Assembly: GCA_003229345.1 (NCBI GenBank)
Contig: QIDN01000009.1
Span: 1 to 11,587 of the forward strand
Length of the DNA stretch: 11,587 nt
Reading direction: 5' to 3'
From: Nitrospirota bacterium
Lineage (GTDB): Bacteria > Nitrospinota > Nitrospinia > Nitrospinales > Nitrospinaceae
Part shown: positions 6,094 to 11,587 of the stretch, one piece after another
Numbering within the stretch: the first letter of the stretch is position 1
Layout: the number at the start of each line of letters is the position of its first letter
Translations under genes and position numbers: made by a program
Notes under the pieces: generated by a model
The model's database searches: none
What the model saw: only the letters and a program-made list of their open reading frames with translations
Told to the model about the DNA's origin: nothing

Positions 6094-6906
6094 ATGGAAT
6101 ATTCCGGAAAACTTCCCACCTCGAATGTGAACGTCAGTCAACGATCTCCCCTCCAGGAGCTTTGTGTTCTTTTGGGAGGGCTACTGGGCTTATGTCTTGT
6201 TTTTTATTTATGCCTGGGATGGGCGGTTGATTATTCCATCCAGCACATCTCTCCGGAAGAAGAAAATGATTTATATGCCCTCATGAAGTTTCCCACCGGT
6301 GAGGAGGGAGAGGCTTCCGACCAGACCCTGGCCGTGCAGTCCTTGTTGCAGGCACTTCAAAAGTGCGCTCCCTTGCCCTATCAGGTCAGTATTGATGTTT
6401 CTCGGAGTAAGCAAGTGAATGCCGCTGCGTTTCCAGGCGGGCATATTCTTATTTTTTCCGGTTTATTGGATCAAATGGGTTCGGAGAATGAACTTGTTTT
6501 TGTTCTGGGACATGAGCTGGGACATTTCAAACACCGGGACCATTTGAGGAGTCTGGGGCGGGGTCTGGTGCTTTGGGTGATGTCCCTGTTTTTATTGGGA
6601 CCCGATAATGATGTGGGCAATTTTTTATTCACCGCCTTGGGCGTGGCGGAGCGAACCCATTCCCGCCAACAGGAATCGGCAGCCGATGAATATGCATTGG
6701 AGGTTTTGAATTGTCACTATGGCCATGTGGGAGGATCGACACGGTTTTTTGAAAAACTCCGGGACACAAATCAAACTCCTGAAATCCTGAAATATTATTC
6801 AACCCACCCCAGTGATCAGAAGAGGATCGACAACCTGAACGCTCTGGCAATACAGAAGAACTTTAGAGTGGATGCGGTGAAGCCTTGGGTGGTTTCGACA
6901 AAATAA
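6094..6906 (+). CDS. M48 family zinc metallopeptidase, membrane-anchored
   Basis: The 270-residue protein has one strong membrane segment at about residues 22-45 and a second hydrophobic region at 155-170. The zinc site HELGH is at residues 140-144 (FVLGHELGHFKHRDH). The third ligand is E194 in the RQQESAADEYA motif typical of the M48 family (HtpX/Ste24/BepA group). NAAAFPGGHILIFSGLL precedes the active site, as in BepA/LoiP-like enzymes. Such peptidases degrade or mature envelope proteins. No TPR repeats are present, so it is not a full BepA, and the single clear anchor differs from multi-span HtpX. It starts 11 nt after the membrane-anchored YbjQ-like gene without a clear Shine-Dalgarno, which suggests translational coupling. 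The operon layout hints that the YbjQ proteins assist or regulate the protease; that is inference. Confidence 0.88.
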   Translation: MEYSGKLPTSNVNVSQRSPLQELCVLLGGLLGLCLVFYLCLGWAVDYSIQHISPEEENDLYALMKFPTGEEGEASDQTLAVQSLLQALQKCAPLPYQVSIDVSRSKQVNAAAFPGGHILIFSGLLDQMGSENELVFVLGHELGHFKHRDHLRSLGRGLVLWVMSLFLLGPDNDVGNFLFTALGVAERTHSRQQESAADEYALEVLNCHYGHVGGSTRFFEKLRDTNQTPEILKYYSTHPSDQKRIDNLNALAIQKNFRVDAVKPWVVSTK

Positions 6907-6912
6907 CCCGAC

Positions 6913-6943
6913 AAAAAACGGGCCATCCCGATGGATGACCCGT
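6913..6943 (-). terminator. Intrinsic terminator of the small membrane protein gene
   Basis: Read on the minus strand, ACGGGTCATCC (6943-6933), a 4-nt loop, and GGATGGCCCGT (6928-6918) form an 11-bp stem followed directly by TTTTT (6917-6913). One position is a U-G wobble in the minus-strand RNA but an A-C mismatch in the plus-strand RNA, and only the minus strand has the T-run. The terminator therefore serves the minus strand, ending about 35 nt after the stop of the 34-codon gene. It may also weakly stop the M48 transcript coming the other way. Confidence 0.82.
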
Positions 6944-6976
6944 TATGAAATGCAGATGCAGGTAATGTACCGCTCG

Positions 6977-7081
6977 TCATTCCATATTCTTGCCAAGAAA
7001 AAACATAAATCCCCCTGCCGCCAAAACCGCCAGGGCTCCCATTAAAAATCCTCCAGTACTTCCAACTTCTATCCATTCCAT
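6977..7081 (-). CDS. Small single-span membrane protein (34 residues)
   Basis: An ATG at 7081 opens a 34-codon frame ending in TGA at 6977-6979. The peptide begins MEWIEVGSTGG, has a hydrophobic Gly/Ala-rich core FLMGALAVLAAGGFMFFLG (about residues 12-30) and ends KNME. This is a classic small one-span membrane protein, with the acidic N-terminus probably outside if the positive-inside rule holds. AAGGAGG (7095-7089) sits exactly 7 nt before the ATG. A promoter lies upstream and a terminator downstream, so it is a full monocistronic unit. It resembles in style the small subunits of respiratory complexes or transporters, but no specific family was recognised. No function is claimed. Confidence 0.8.
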   Translation of the reverse strand: MEWIEVGSTGGFLMGALAVLAAGGFMFFLGKNME

Positions 7082-7088
7082 GGGTGCA

Positions 7089-7095
7089 CCTCCTT
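7089..7095 (-). promoter_or_regulatory. Strong ribosome binding site of the small membrane protein gene
   Basis: AAGGAGG on the minus strand is a complete anti-16S match with a 7-nt spacer (TGCACCC) to the ATG at 7081. It is the main evidence that the 34-codon frame is translated. Confidence 0.8.
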
Positions 7096-7121
7096 GGAAT
7101 CAGAAAATTTCCGAGAATCTT

Positions 7122-7146
7122 CCGGATTCCCCAGTGAGGAAACCGG
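7122..7146 (-). ncRNA. Leader hairpin before the small membrane protein gene
   Basis: CCGG-A-TTCC (7122-7130) and GGAA-A-CCGG (7138-7146) form two 4-bp stem blocks separated by an A-A mismatch (T-T in the minus-strand RNA) with a 7-nt loop. With the predicted start of transcription near 7152, this hairpin would be at the very 5' end of the leader. It may protect the message or regulate it. It is unlike any riboswitch I know. Confidence 0.4.
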
Positions 7147-7158
7147 CATCATTATCGG

Positions 7159-7187
7159 AATATGGGAGTTCAGGGCGGATCTGTCAA
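7159..7187 (-). promoter_or_regulatory. Sigma-70-type promoter of the small membrane protein gene
   Basis: On the minus strand a perfect TTGACA (7187-7182) is followed after exactly 17 bp by CATATT (7164-7159), four of six -10 consensus bases. Transcription would start near 7152, giving a leader of about 70 nt. The strength of the -35, the ideal spacing and the downstream order of hairpin, Shine-Dalgarno, gene and terminator make this convincing. Confidence 0.65.
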
Positions 7188-7240
7188 GGGGGCACACATA
7201 ACTTATTGAAAATAAATGATTTTTTACTCAGCATCCCTTC

Positions 7241-7269
7241 TGTTCAATGATTCTGAAAAGGGCTACAAT
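7241..7269 (+). promoter_or_regulatory. Candidate promoter of the LOG-family gene
   Basis: TGTTCA (7241-7246) and TACAAT (7264-7269, five of six) are 17 bp apart and would give a leader of about 35 nt before the LOG start codon. The -10 is overlapped by an inverted repeat AAAGGGCT (7257-7264) / AGCCTTT (7274-7280) that could be an operator. The -35 is weak, so confidence is low. Confidence 0.3.
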
Positions 7270-7309
7270 GATCAGCCTTTAACCGGTTTGATACCATGCT
7301 GAATTTATT

Positions 7310-7888
7310 ATGAGACATATTCGTTCGATATGCGTGTTCTGCGCTTCCAGCAATGCCGTTGATGCCGTGTACCTGAACGCCGCAACCGATCTGGGCCGGC
7401 GCATGGGCCAGGTGGGGATCGATCTGGTCTACGGCGGCGCATCCATCGGTCTGATGGGCGCGGTGGCGAGGGGTGTGCACGACAAAGGGGGCAAAGTCAC
7501 CGGCGTCCTGCCGAAATTCTTTAAGAAAGTAGAGATCGAATATGGCGAGGCCGACGAGTTGATCGTCACCCGTGATATGCGGGAACGTAAGGGCATTATG
7601 GATGAGCGGTCCGTTGCTTTTATTGTTCTGCCGGGCGGCGTGGGTACCCTCGAAGAAGCGATGGAGATTTTTTCGCTGGTCCAGCTGAAGCAAACTCTGA
7701 AGCCTTTGGTGTTTATCAATACCGAGGGTTTTTACGACGGTATCATCCGCCATTTCGAACAACTGGTGAGATTGAAATTTGCCAAAGAGGAAACGCTGAA
7801 CATGTACGCGTTGGTGGAATCACCGGAAGAGGCGATGGAGTTTATTGAAAACTTCCGGCCGCCGGAAGTGCACAGTAAGTGGATTTAA
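7310..7888 (+). CDS. LOG family protein (nucleoside 5'-monophosphate phosphoribohydrolase)
   Basis: The 192-residue protein is a full-length LOG-type Rossmann enzyme, the family that releases the base from cytokinin riboside 5'-monophosphate in plants and from AMP-like substrates in bacteria. It starts with RSICVFCASSNAVD. The family features YGGASIGLMGAVA (about residues 41-53), RDMRERKGIMDE (88-99) and the catalytic LPGGVGTLEE (107-116) are all intact. The ATG at 7310 is the only ATG before an in-frame stop at 7289-7291; no Shine-Dalgarno is obvious. Its stop codon overlaps that of the convergent Nfu gene. In most bacteria the physiological substrate is unknown, and a role in nucleotide salvage is inferred. 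It is sometimes annotated as TIGR00730 or lysine decarboxylase, which is a misnomer. Confidence 0.92.
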   Translation: MRHIRSICVFCASSNAVDAVYLNAATDLGRRMGQVGIDLVYGGASIGLMGAVARGVHDKGGKVTGVLPKFFKKVEIEYGEADELIVTRDMRERKGIMDERSVAFIVLPGGVGTLEEAMEIFSLVQLKQTLKPLVFINTEGFYDGIIRHFEQLVRLKFAKEETLNMYALVESPEEAMEFIENFRPPEVHSKWI

Positions 7889-8499
7889 ACGGTCGAGACG
7901 TCGACGGTTTCGACTTTGAGGTCTTTGCTGAGGGTGTCCTTGAGGAAGTTTTCGATGAACTCCAGAGTTCCCGTGGTGGAACTGGGACAGGTGCCGCAAG
8001 CGCCCTGGTAGTGGACCCGCACCCGGTTCCCCTCCACTCCGAGCAGAGTGATGCCGCCACCGTCGTTCGCCAGAGCGGGACGGATGGCATGGTCCAGCAT
8101 GGCGTCGATCACTTCTGACTTCTGTGCATCGGTCAGGTTTGGAAAATCCTCCACCTCCACCTTCTCCAGAATGTTGGAGGTCTCCGGTTCGGGCTGGGCG
8201 TCTTCATCGCAGGTTTCATAAAAAGTTGTGTGCTTTTCCAGCGCGTTTTGGATGGGTTCCATTACAGTGGTCCACGCTACTACCGGTGATTTGGTGATGG
8301 TGACGAAGTTTTCCTTGATGAACACATTCTCCACGCCGTAAATTTTGAACAGGGCTTCAGCTAAAGGATCCCCCTTGGACAATTCCGGAGAGGGAAATGT
8401 TTTGGTGCCTTTTTTCATCACATCCCCGCTCATGATGAACTGGGCCGCCTCCGGGTTGGGCGTGTGATGAAATGTCATGACCTTGAATCCCTTGATCAC
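7885..8499 (-). CDS. NifU/Nfu family Fe-S cluster carrier protein
   Basis: The 204-residue protein combines an N-terminal Nfu_N domain (TPNPEAAQFI at about residue 13, KTFPSPE and the WTTVMEPI region, up to about residue 95) with a C-terminal NifU-like domain. In the latter the cluster-binding motif GACGTCPSS has C168 and C171 as ligands. This is the layout of NFU1/NfuA-type carriers that pass 4Fe-4S clusters to client enzymes such as lipoyl synthase. IDAMLDHAIRPALANDGGG is the typical entry to the NifU domain. Two starts are possible. GTG at 8499 has AAGGA seven bases upstream. ATG at 8478 has AAGGGA nine bases upstream and would begin closer to the domain (MTFHHTPNP). The GTG is used here. 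The gene ends in a 4-nt overlap with the convergent LOG gene. Confidence 0.9.
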   Translation of the reverse strand: MIKGFKVMTFHHTPNPEAAQFIMSGDVMKKGTKTFPSPELSKGDPLAEALFKIYGVENVFIKENFVTITKSPVVAWTTVMEPIQNALEKHTTFYETCDEDAQPEPETSNILEKVEVEDFPNLTDAQKSEVIDAMLDHAIRPALANDGGGITLLGVEGNRVRVHYQGACGTCPSSTTGTLEFIENFLKDTLSKDLKVETVDVSTV

Positions 8500-8540
8500 G
8501 GTGGGGTCCTTTTGTGCGGGTTCAGAATATTACTTGGTTC

Positions 8541-8569
8541 ATTATACTTTGATTTTCCCTGAAATTATA
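8541..8569 (-). promoter_or_regulatory. Two perfect TATAAT boxes upstream of the Nfu gene
   Basis: On the minus strand TATAAT occurs at 8569-8564 and again at 8546-8541, about 42-70 bp before the Nfu start codon. Neither has a convincing TTGACA at normal spacing. The region is also A/T rich, so only one, or neither, may be a real promoter. Confidence 0.35.
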
Positions 8570-8642
8570 GTGCGCTGTTTGACCCCGGTTGTCGGATTGG
8601 GACCGCTAGTCCCTTTGACCTTAAAAATCAGTGGTTTTCCCT

Positions 8643-10100
8643 CTATTGGAGTTCTTTTTTCAGTCCCAGCCGTTTGATGCTGGAGGCCAGGGTGGTGGGC
8701 CGGGTATCGAGAAGCTCCGCGGCGCCGCCTGTTCCAAACACCTTGCCGCCGGTTTGCTCCAGGGCCGCGAGGATATTGTTCCGGTCCAGTTGCTTGATTT
8801 CCTCAAAGGTACGTATTCTGGGTTTCCCCCCAGCGTCATTCTCTGCGCGATTGGGGGACGGTGCTTCCCGGGAGGCTTTGCCTGCTGGCAAATCGAAACG
8901 CAGTTTATCGGAGCGTGAAGTGATGATCGCCCGCTCGATCACGTTTTGCAGTTCCCGGACATTTCCCGGCCAGTCATACGCTTGCAATTGGTTCATATTG
9001 GACTGGCTGAGTTTCGGTTGAGGACGATTGAGCTTTTTTGCCGAGAGTTCCAGAAAATGAGCGGCCAACAGCGGGATATCCTCTTTGCGCTTGCGGAGGG
9101 GAGGCACTTCAATGGGAAACACATTCAGCCGGTAATACAGATCCTCGCGAAACCGGCCTTCTTCCACTTCCCGCTTGAGGTCGCGATTGGTGGCGGCAAT
9201 GATCCGCACATCAGTATTGCGGGTTTTCTCGTCACCGACCCGCTCGAACGTTCCCTCCTGCAATACGCGCAATAATTTGCTTTGGAGGTCGAGGGGGATC
9301 TCGCCCACCTCATCCAGAAACAGAGTTCCCTGATGGGCCAGTTCGAACCGCCCTGCGCGGTCTTTCACCGCCCCGGTAAAGGCGCCTTTCACGTGACCGA
9401 AAAATTCACTTTCATACAGTTCTCTAGGGATGGAGGCACAGTTAACGCGGATCATGCGCCGCGCATTGCGGTCGCTTCGCGTGTGCATTTCATGGGCGAT
9501 GAGCTCCTTGCCGGTTCCTGATTCACCGGTAATGAGAACGCTGGCATCGGTCGGAGCGACCATTTTGATCTGCCTTAAAATATTCTGCAGGGCGGGACTT
9601 TTTCCGACAAAATCGCCAAATGTTTGCAGTTCCAAAACCTCTTCCTGCAAATATTCGTTTTCCATCTCCAGTTGTTCCCGCAGACGGCAAATTTCCTTGT
9701 AAGCCCGAGATTTTTCTTCCTCGATCCTCCTGCGTTCCGAGATATCGCGGCTGAACGCTACCGCGTACTCACGGCCTTTAAATGCGATAAAATTCACTTT
9801 GGTTTCAAACGGAATGATCCGACCGTCGCGGGTGCGATGATCGTCTTCAAACACGAGGACTTTTTTCTTCTGCAACTCTTTCCAGAATTTCGCCCAGGAT
9901 TTTGGGGTGGAGTTGGGGTTGATATCCTGAATGGTCAGGCGCACCAGCTCTTCGCGGGAATAGCCCAACAGATCGCAGGCGGCCGGATTGGCATGTTGAA
10001 TGCGCGCGTCGCAGTCGTGCCAGAGTATGGCGTCGTCCGCCCGCTCAATGGTGAACTGCGCCAGTCCCGGATCATTTTCGATTTTTAGTTTCTTCGTCAT
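8643..10100 (-). CDS. Sigma-54-dependent activator: PAS - AAA+ - Fis-type HTH
   Basis: The 485-residue protein starts with a PAS sensor domain (about residues 14-125, with AACDLLGYSREEL and the closing SRDISERRRIEEE) and a coiled-coil linker (125-158). The AAA+ domain follows. Its Walker A GESGTGKE is at 192-199, the sigma-54-contacting GAFTGA at 239-244, and Walker B TLFLDEVGE at 259-267. The sensor region IIAATNRDL is at 300-308, and RFREDLYYRLNVFPI and YDWPGNVREL are also present. The C-terminus (about 440-480) is a Fis-type helix-turn-helix with GTGGAAELL and RPTTLASSIKRLG. All motifs needed to remodel sigma-54 holoenzyme are intact. The PAS ligand is not evident, and there is no receiver domain, so it is not a response regulator. 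The start at 10100 has AGGGG six bases upstream. Divergence from the VOC-pirin pair suggests that pair is its target. Confidence 0.92.
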   Translation of the reverse strand: MTKKLKIENDPGLAQFTIERADDAILWHDCDARIQHANPAACDLLGYSREELVRLTIQDINPNSTPKSWAKFWKELQKKKVLVFEDDHRTRDGRIIPFETKVNFIAFKGREYAVAFSRDISERRRIEEEKSRAYKEICRLREQLEMENEYLQEEVLELQTFGDFVGKSPALQNILRQIKMVAPTDASVLITGESGTGKELIAHEMHTRSDRNARRMIRVNCASIPRELYESEFFGHVKGAFTGAVKDRAGRFELAHQGTLFLDEVGEIPLDLQSKLLRVLQEGTFERVGDEKTRNTDVRIIAATNRDLKREVEEGRFREDLYYRLNVFPIEVPPLRKRKEDIPLLAAHFLELSAKKLNRPQPKLSQSNMNQLQAYDWPGNVRELQNVIERAIITSRSDKLRFDLPAGKASREAPSPNRAENDAGGKPRIRTFEEIKQLDRNNILAALEQTGGKVFGTGGAAELLDTRPTTLASSIKRLGLKKELQ

Positions 10101-10138
10101 CTCACACCCCTGATTGGATCTTTATTCTATACGCAAAC

Positions 10139-10185
10139 TCGTATTAATACTACGAAATTACATTAAATACGATTTTGAGTAGTAT
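10139..10185. promoter_or_regulatory. Candidate enhancer: interleaved inverted repeats
   Basis: Three pairs of inverted matches lie in 47 bp: TCGTA (10139-10143) with TACGA (10151-10155), TCGTATT (10139-10145) with AATACGA (10166-10172), and ATACTAC (10147-10153) with GTAGTAT (10179-10185). The centre of the first pair also holds the perfect palindrome GTATTAATAC (10141-10150). The cluster is about 65-125 bp upstream of the -24/-12 promoter, the usual distance for sigma-54 activator sites. It also lies close to the activator's own start, which would allow autoregulation. The area is A/T rich, so chance cannot be ruled out. Confidence 0.42.
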
Positions 10186-10247
10186 ATCAGCGGAGCCCGG
10201 TTTCTGTTAACGTATTGCAAACAAAGGAAATAAAAATTGGAAGATTT

Positions 10248-10262
10248 TGGCACGGTCTATGC
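10248..10262 (+). promoter_or_regulatory. Sigma-54 (-24/-12) promoter of the VOC-pirin pair
   Basis: TGGCACGGTCTATGC matches the sigma-54 consensus TGGCACG-N4-TTGC at every defined base except one (A for the first T of TTGC). The invariant GG (-24) and GC (-12) have correct spacing, and it is preceded by T and followed by T, also as in the consensus. Transcription would begin near 10274, leaving a leader of about 40 nt to the VOC start. Its neighbour is a sigma-54 activator gene on the opposite strand. Confidence 0.78.
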
Positions 10263-10313
10263 TTTATATTGCATCAGAAAGTATCCATCAGAACTTAAAT
10301 GAGAGGTGACATC

Positions 10314-10745
10314 ATGAATAAGAACACAAGCCCAACAGCCAAGGGAACACCCATAAAACTCGACGGCATCAACCATTTCGCATTGAACGTCCGCAATATG
10401 GATCGGGCGGAGGCATTTTACACCGGTGTCCTGGGATTTCCGGTGATCACACGGACTGAAACCCGGGCCGGGCTGAAGCATGTGGAAGTGGATGCCGGTA
10501 ATGTGGCGATCGCTCTGTTTGAATCGCCGGACCTCGATTTGACAGCGGCGCAGAAAACCATGACGGAGGACGGGTATCTGCATTTCGCGTTCGGTGCTCC
10601 GTATGATCGGTTCGATGCCACCCTGCAGGCTCTCAAAGAGGGTGGAGTGAAACTGGATGGCGAACCGCGCGATTGGGGCAACGGGGTTTCAATTTACTTC
10701 CCCGATCCCGACGGCCATCAGATCGAAATTCATTTTGACAAATAA
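10314..10745 (+). CDS. VOC superfamily protein (glyoxalase/dioxygenase fold)
   Basis: The 143-residue protein has the two beta-alpha-beta-beta-beta modules of the vicinal-oxygen-chelate fold. The first contains GINHFALNVRNMDRAEAFYTG with the likely metal ligand H in INH. The second contains DGYLHFAFGAPYDRF with another His, and the terminal IYFPDPDGHQIEIHF gives the family's Glu ligand. Members include glyoxalase I, fosfomycin resistance enzymes and extradiol dioxygenases; the substrate cannot be told here. The ATG at 10314 is preferred over an in-frame ATG at 10299 because GAGAGG (10301-10306) lies seven bases before it. It is the first gene after the sigma-54 promoter and is followed 43 bp later by a pirin gene. 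Confidence 0.88.
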   Translation: MNKNTSPTAKGTPIKLDGINHFALNVRNMDRAEAFYTGVLGFPVITRTETRAGLKHVEVDAGNVAIALFESPDLDLTAAQKTMTEDGYLHFAFGAPYDRFDATLQALKEGGVKLDGEPRDWGNGVSIYFPDPDGHQIEIHFDK

Positions 10746-10788
10746 CATTTTTTCTTAAGTGCAGTGAAAGTCATAAAGGAAGAAAATC

Positions 10789-11586
10789 ATGAATACAAAA
10801 ACGAAGGCACTCGAAATTAGTATTTATCCGCCCGAAGCGCAGGGCGTGGGCCAATTTGACGGTGGGCGTATCACCGAAATCAAACCCATCGGGTTTCCCC
10901 AGGACGGTCCTGGACCACGGAATTTGGGTCCGTTATTTTACTGGGCGTGGGCGACGGCGAAGGGTTACGGCAAGATCGCCCTGCACCCGCATCAAGCGTT
11001 CGAGATCATGAGTTATGCCATTGAAGGTGAAATCGGCCATTACGATACGCTGGGAACTAAAAGCCGGGTGAAGGCCGGCGGAGCCCAGGTGATGCAAACC
11101 GGTTCCGGCGTTTCCCACGAAGAAGAAACGGTGGGCGATCACACCGAGTTTTTTCAGATCTGGTTCGAGCCGAATTTAAAGGAAAGCATACTCCAGAAAC
11201 CGACCTACCGGGAATTCGCCCACGAAGATTTTCCCACCGCAACCCGCGACGGCGTAACCCTCAAGCACATCATCGGCGAAGGCGCTCCGGTCACCATTGA
11301 GGCGGAGGCGGCCATGCAGGACATTCTCATTCAGCCGGGTCACAGTTACCGGCGCGAACTGGCCGCAGACCGTACTCTGGCGATAGTAGTGATCGACGGC
11401 AAAGGAGTGCTGGTAGATGCAACCACGTTAGGCAAACATTACCTGGAGCCTCGATACTTCGCCGTGGTTTATGCCGGGGAGCCGGGAGTGGTATCCATTC
11501 AAGCGGAAACGGACAGTCCGCTCCGCATAGCCTTGATCGAAGTTCCGGCCAAGGTGAATTATCCATTATATAAAGAAGAAAGATAG
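10789..11586 (+). CDS. Pirin family protein
   Basis: The 265-residue bicupin has the pirin signature. LHPHQAFEIMSYAIEGEIGHYDTLG (from about residue 65) carries the two His, the later His and the Glu that bind iron in the N-terminal cupin. MQTGSGVSHEEE follows at about 104-115 and QIWFEP at 121-126. The C-terminal cupin (about 165-260) ends in LRIALIEVPAKVNYP. Pirins are iron-containing proteins; some act as quercetin 2,3-dioxygenases and others as redox-sensing regulators. The full gene fits in the window, stopping at TAG one base before the end. AAAGGAAG precedes the start. It lies 43 bp after the VOC gene, so both are likely transcribed from the sigma-54 promoter. Confidence 0.92.
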   Translation: MNTKTKALEISIYPPEAQGVGQFDGGRITEIKPIGFPQDGPGPRNLGPLFYWAWATAKGYGKIALHPHQAFEIMSYAIEGEIGHYDTLGTKSRVKAGGAQVMQTGSGVSHEEETVGDHTEFFQIWFEPNLKESILQKPTYREFAHEDFPTATRDGVTLKHIIGEGAPVTIEAEAAMQDILIQPGHSYRRELAADRTLAIVVIDGKGVLVDATTLGKHYLEPRYFAVVYAGEPGVVSIQAETDSPLRIALIEVPAKVNYPLYKEER

Positions 11587-11587
11587 G

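Noticed and set aside
6816..7076. 86-codon minus-strand open frame overlapping the 3' end of the M48 gene
   Set aside because: Runs through the terminator and antisense to M48. The short frame beginning at 7081 in another register has the Shine-Dalgarno and membrane span instead.
7244..7762. 172-codon minus-strand open frame across the LOG gene
   Set aside because: Antisense shadow of a well-supported enzyme gene; no motifs.
8599..8613. GGGAC-CGCTA-GTCCC hairpin downstream of the sigma-54 activator gene
   Set aside because: Only 5 bp of stem and no T-run on the minus strand, so it is not convincing as a terminator.
9624..10088. 154-codon plus-strand open frame
   Set aside because: Antisense to the PAS domain of the sigma-54 activator, with no domain motif or ribosome binding site.

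Overview
The window is bacterial and gene-dense, with mixed strand orientation and Shine-Dalgarno-led operons. It carries an AAA+ activator of sigma-54 promoters, an Nfu Fe-S carrier, an L-2-hydroxyglutarate oxidase and an RDD membrane protein. These suggest a free-living Gram-negative-type bacterium with moderate GC. A Nitrospinota or deltaproteobacterial-like lineage would fit, but no marker here proves it. No phage, transposase, rRNA, tRNA or CRISPR was seen.

Left block, minus strand (1-3741). An L-2-hydroxyglutarate oxidase (lhgO) is followed by a zinc-ribbon protein with a very acidic tail that contains three near-perfect 69-nt tandem repeats. After a 321-bp AT-rich gap come an RDD membrane protein and a class-V aminotransferase that runs off the left edge.

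Middle block, plus strand (4001-6906). A dGTPase-like dNTP triphosphohydrolase most likely starts at a TTG codon. Its upstream region (3766-3980) is a patchwork of palindromic repeats bounded by a 10-bp inverted repeat. Next is a compact operon of two YbjQ/UPF0145 paralogues, one soluble and one membrane-anchored, and a membrane-anchored M48 metallopeptidase.

In the gap 6907-7309 there is a complete miniature transcription unit on the minus strand: a promoter with perfect TTGACA, a leader hairpin, an ideal Shine-Dalgarno, a 34-codon single-span membrane protein gene and an intrinsic terminator. It is too short for standard ORF calling. A LOG-family gene (plus) then converges on an Nfu gene (minus) with a 4-nt overlap.

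Right block (8643-11586). A PAS/AAA+/Fis-type sigma-54 activator (minus) is divergent from a VOC (glyoxalase-fold) gene and a pirin gene (plus). The intergenic region holds a near-consensus -24/-12 promoter (10248-10262) facing the VOC-pirin pair. About 65-125 bp upstream lies a cluster of inverted repeats placed like an enhancer. This forms a self-contained, testable regulatory module. The most notable discoveries are this module, the hidden small membrane protein unit and the YbjQ-YbjQ-M48 cassette.
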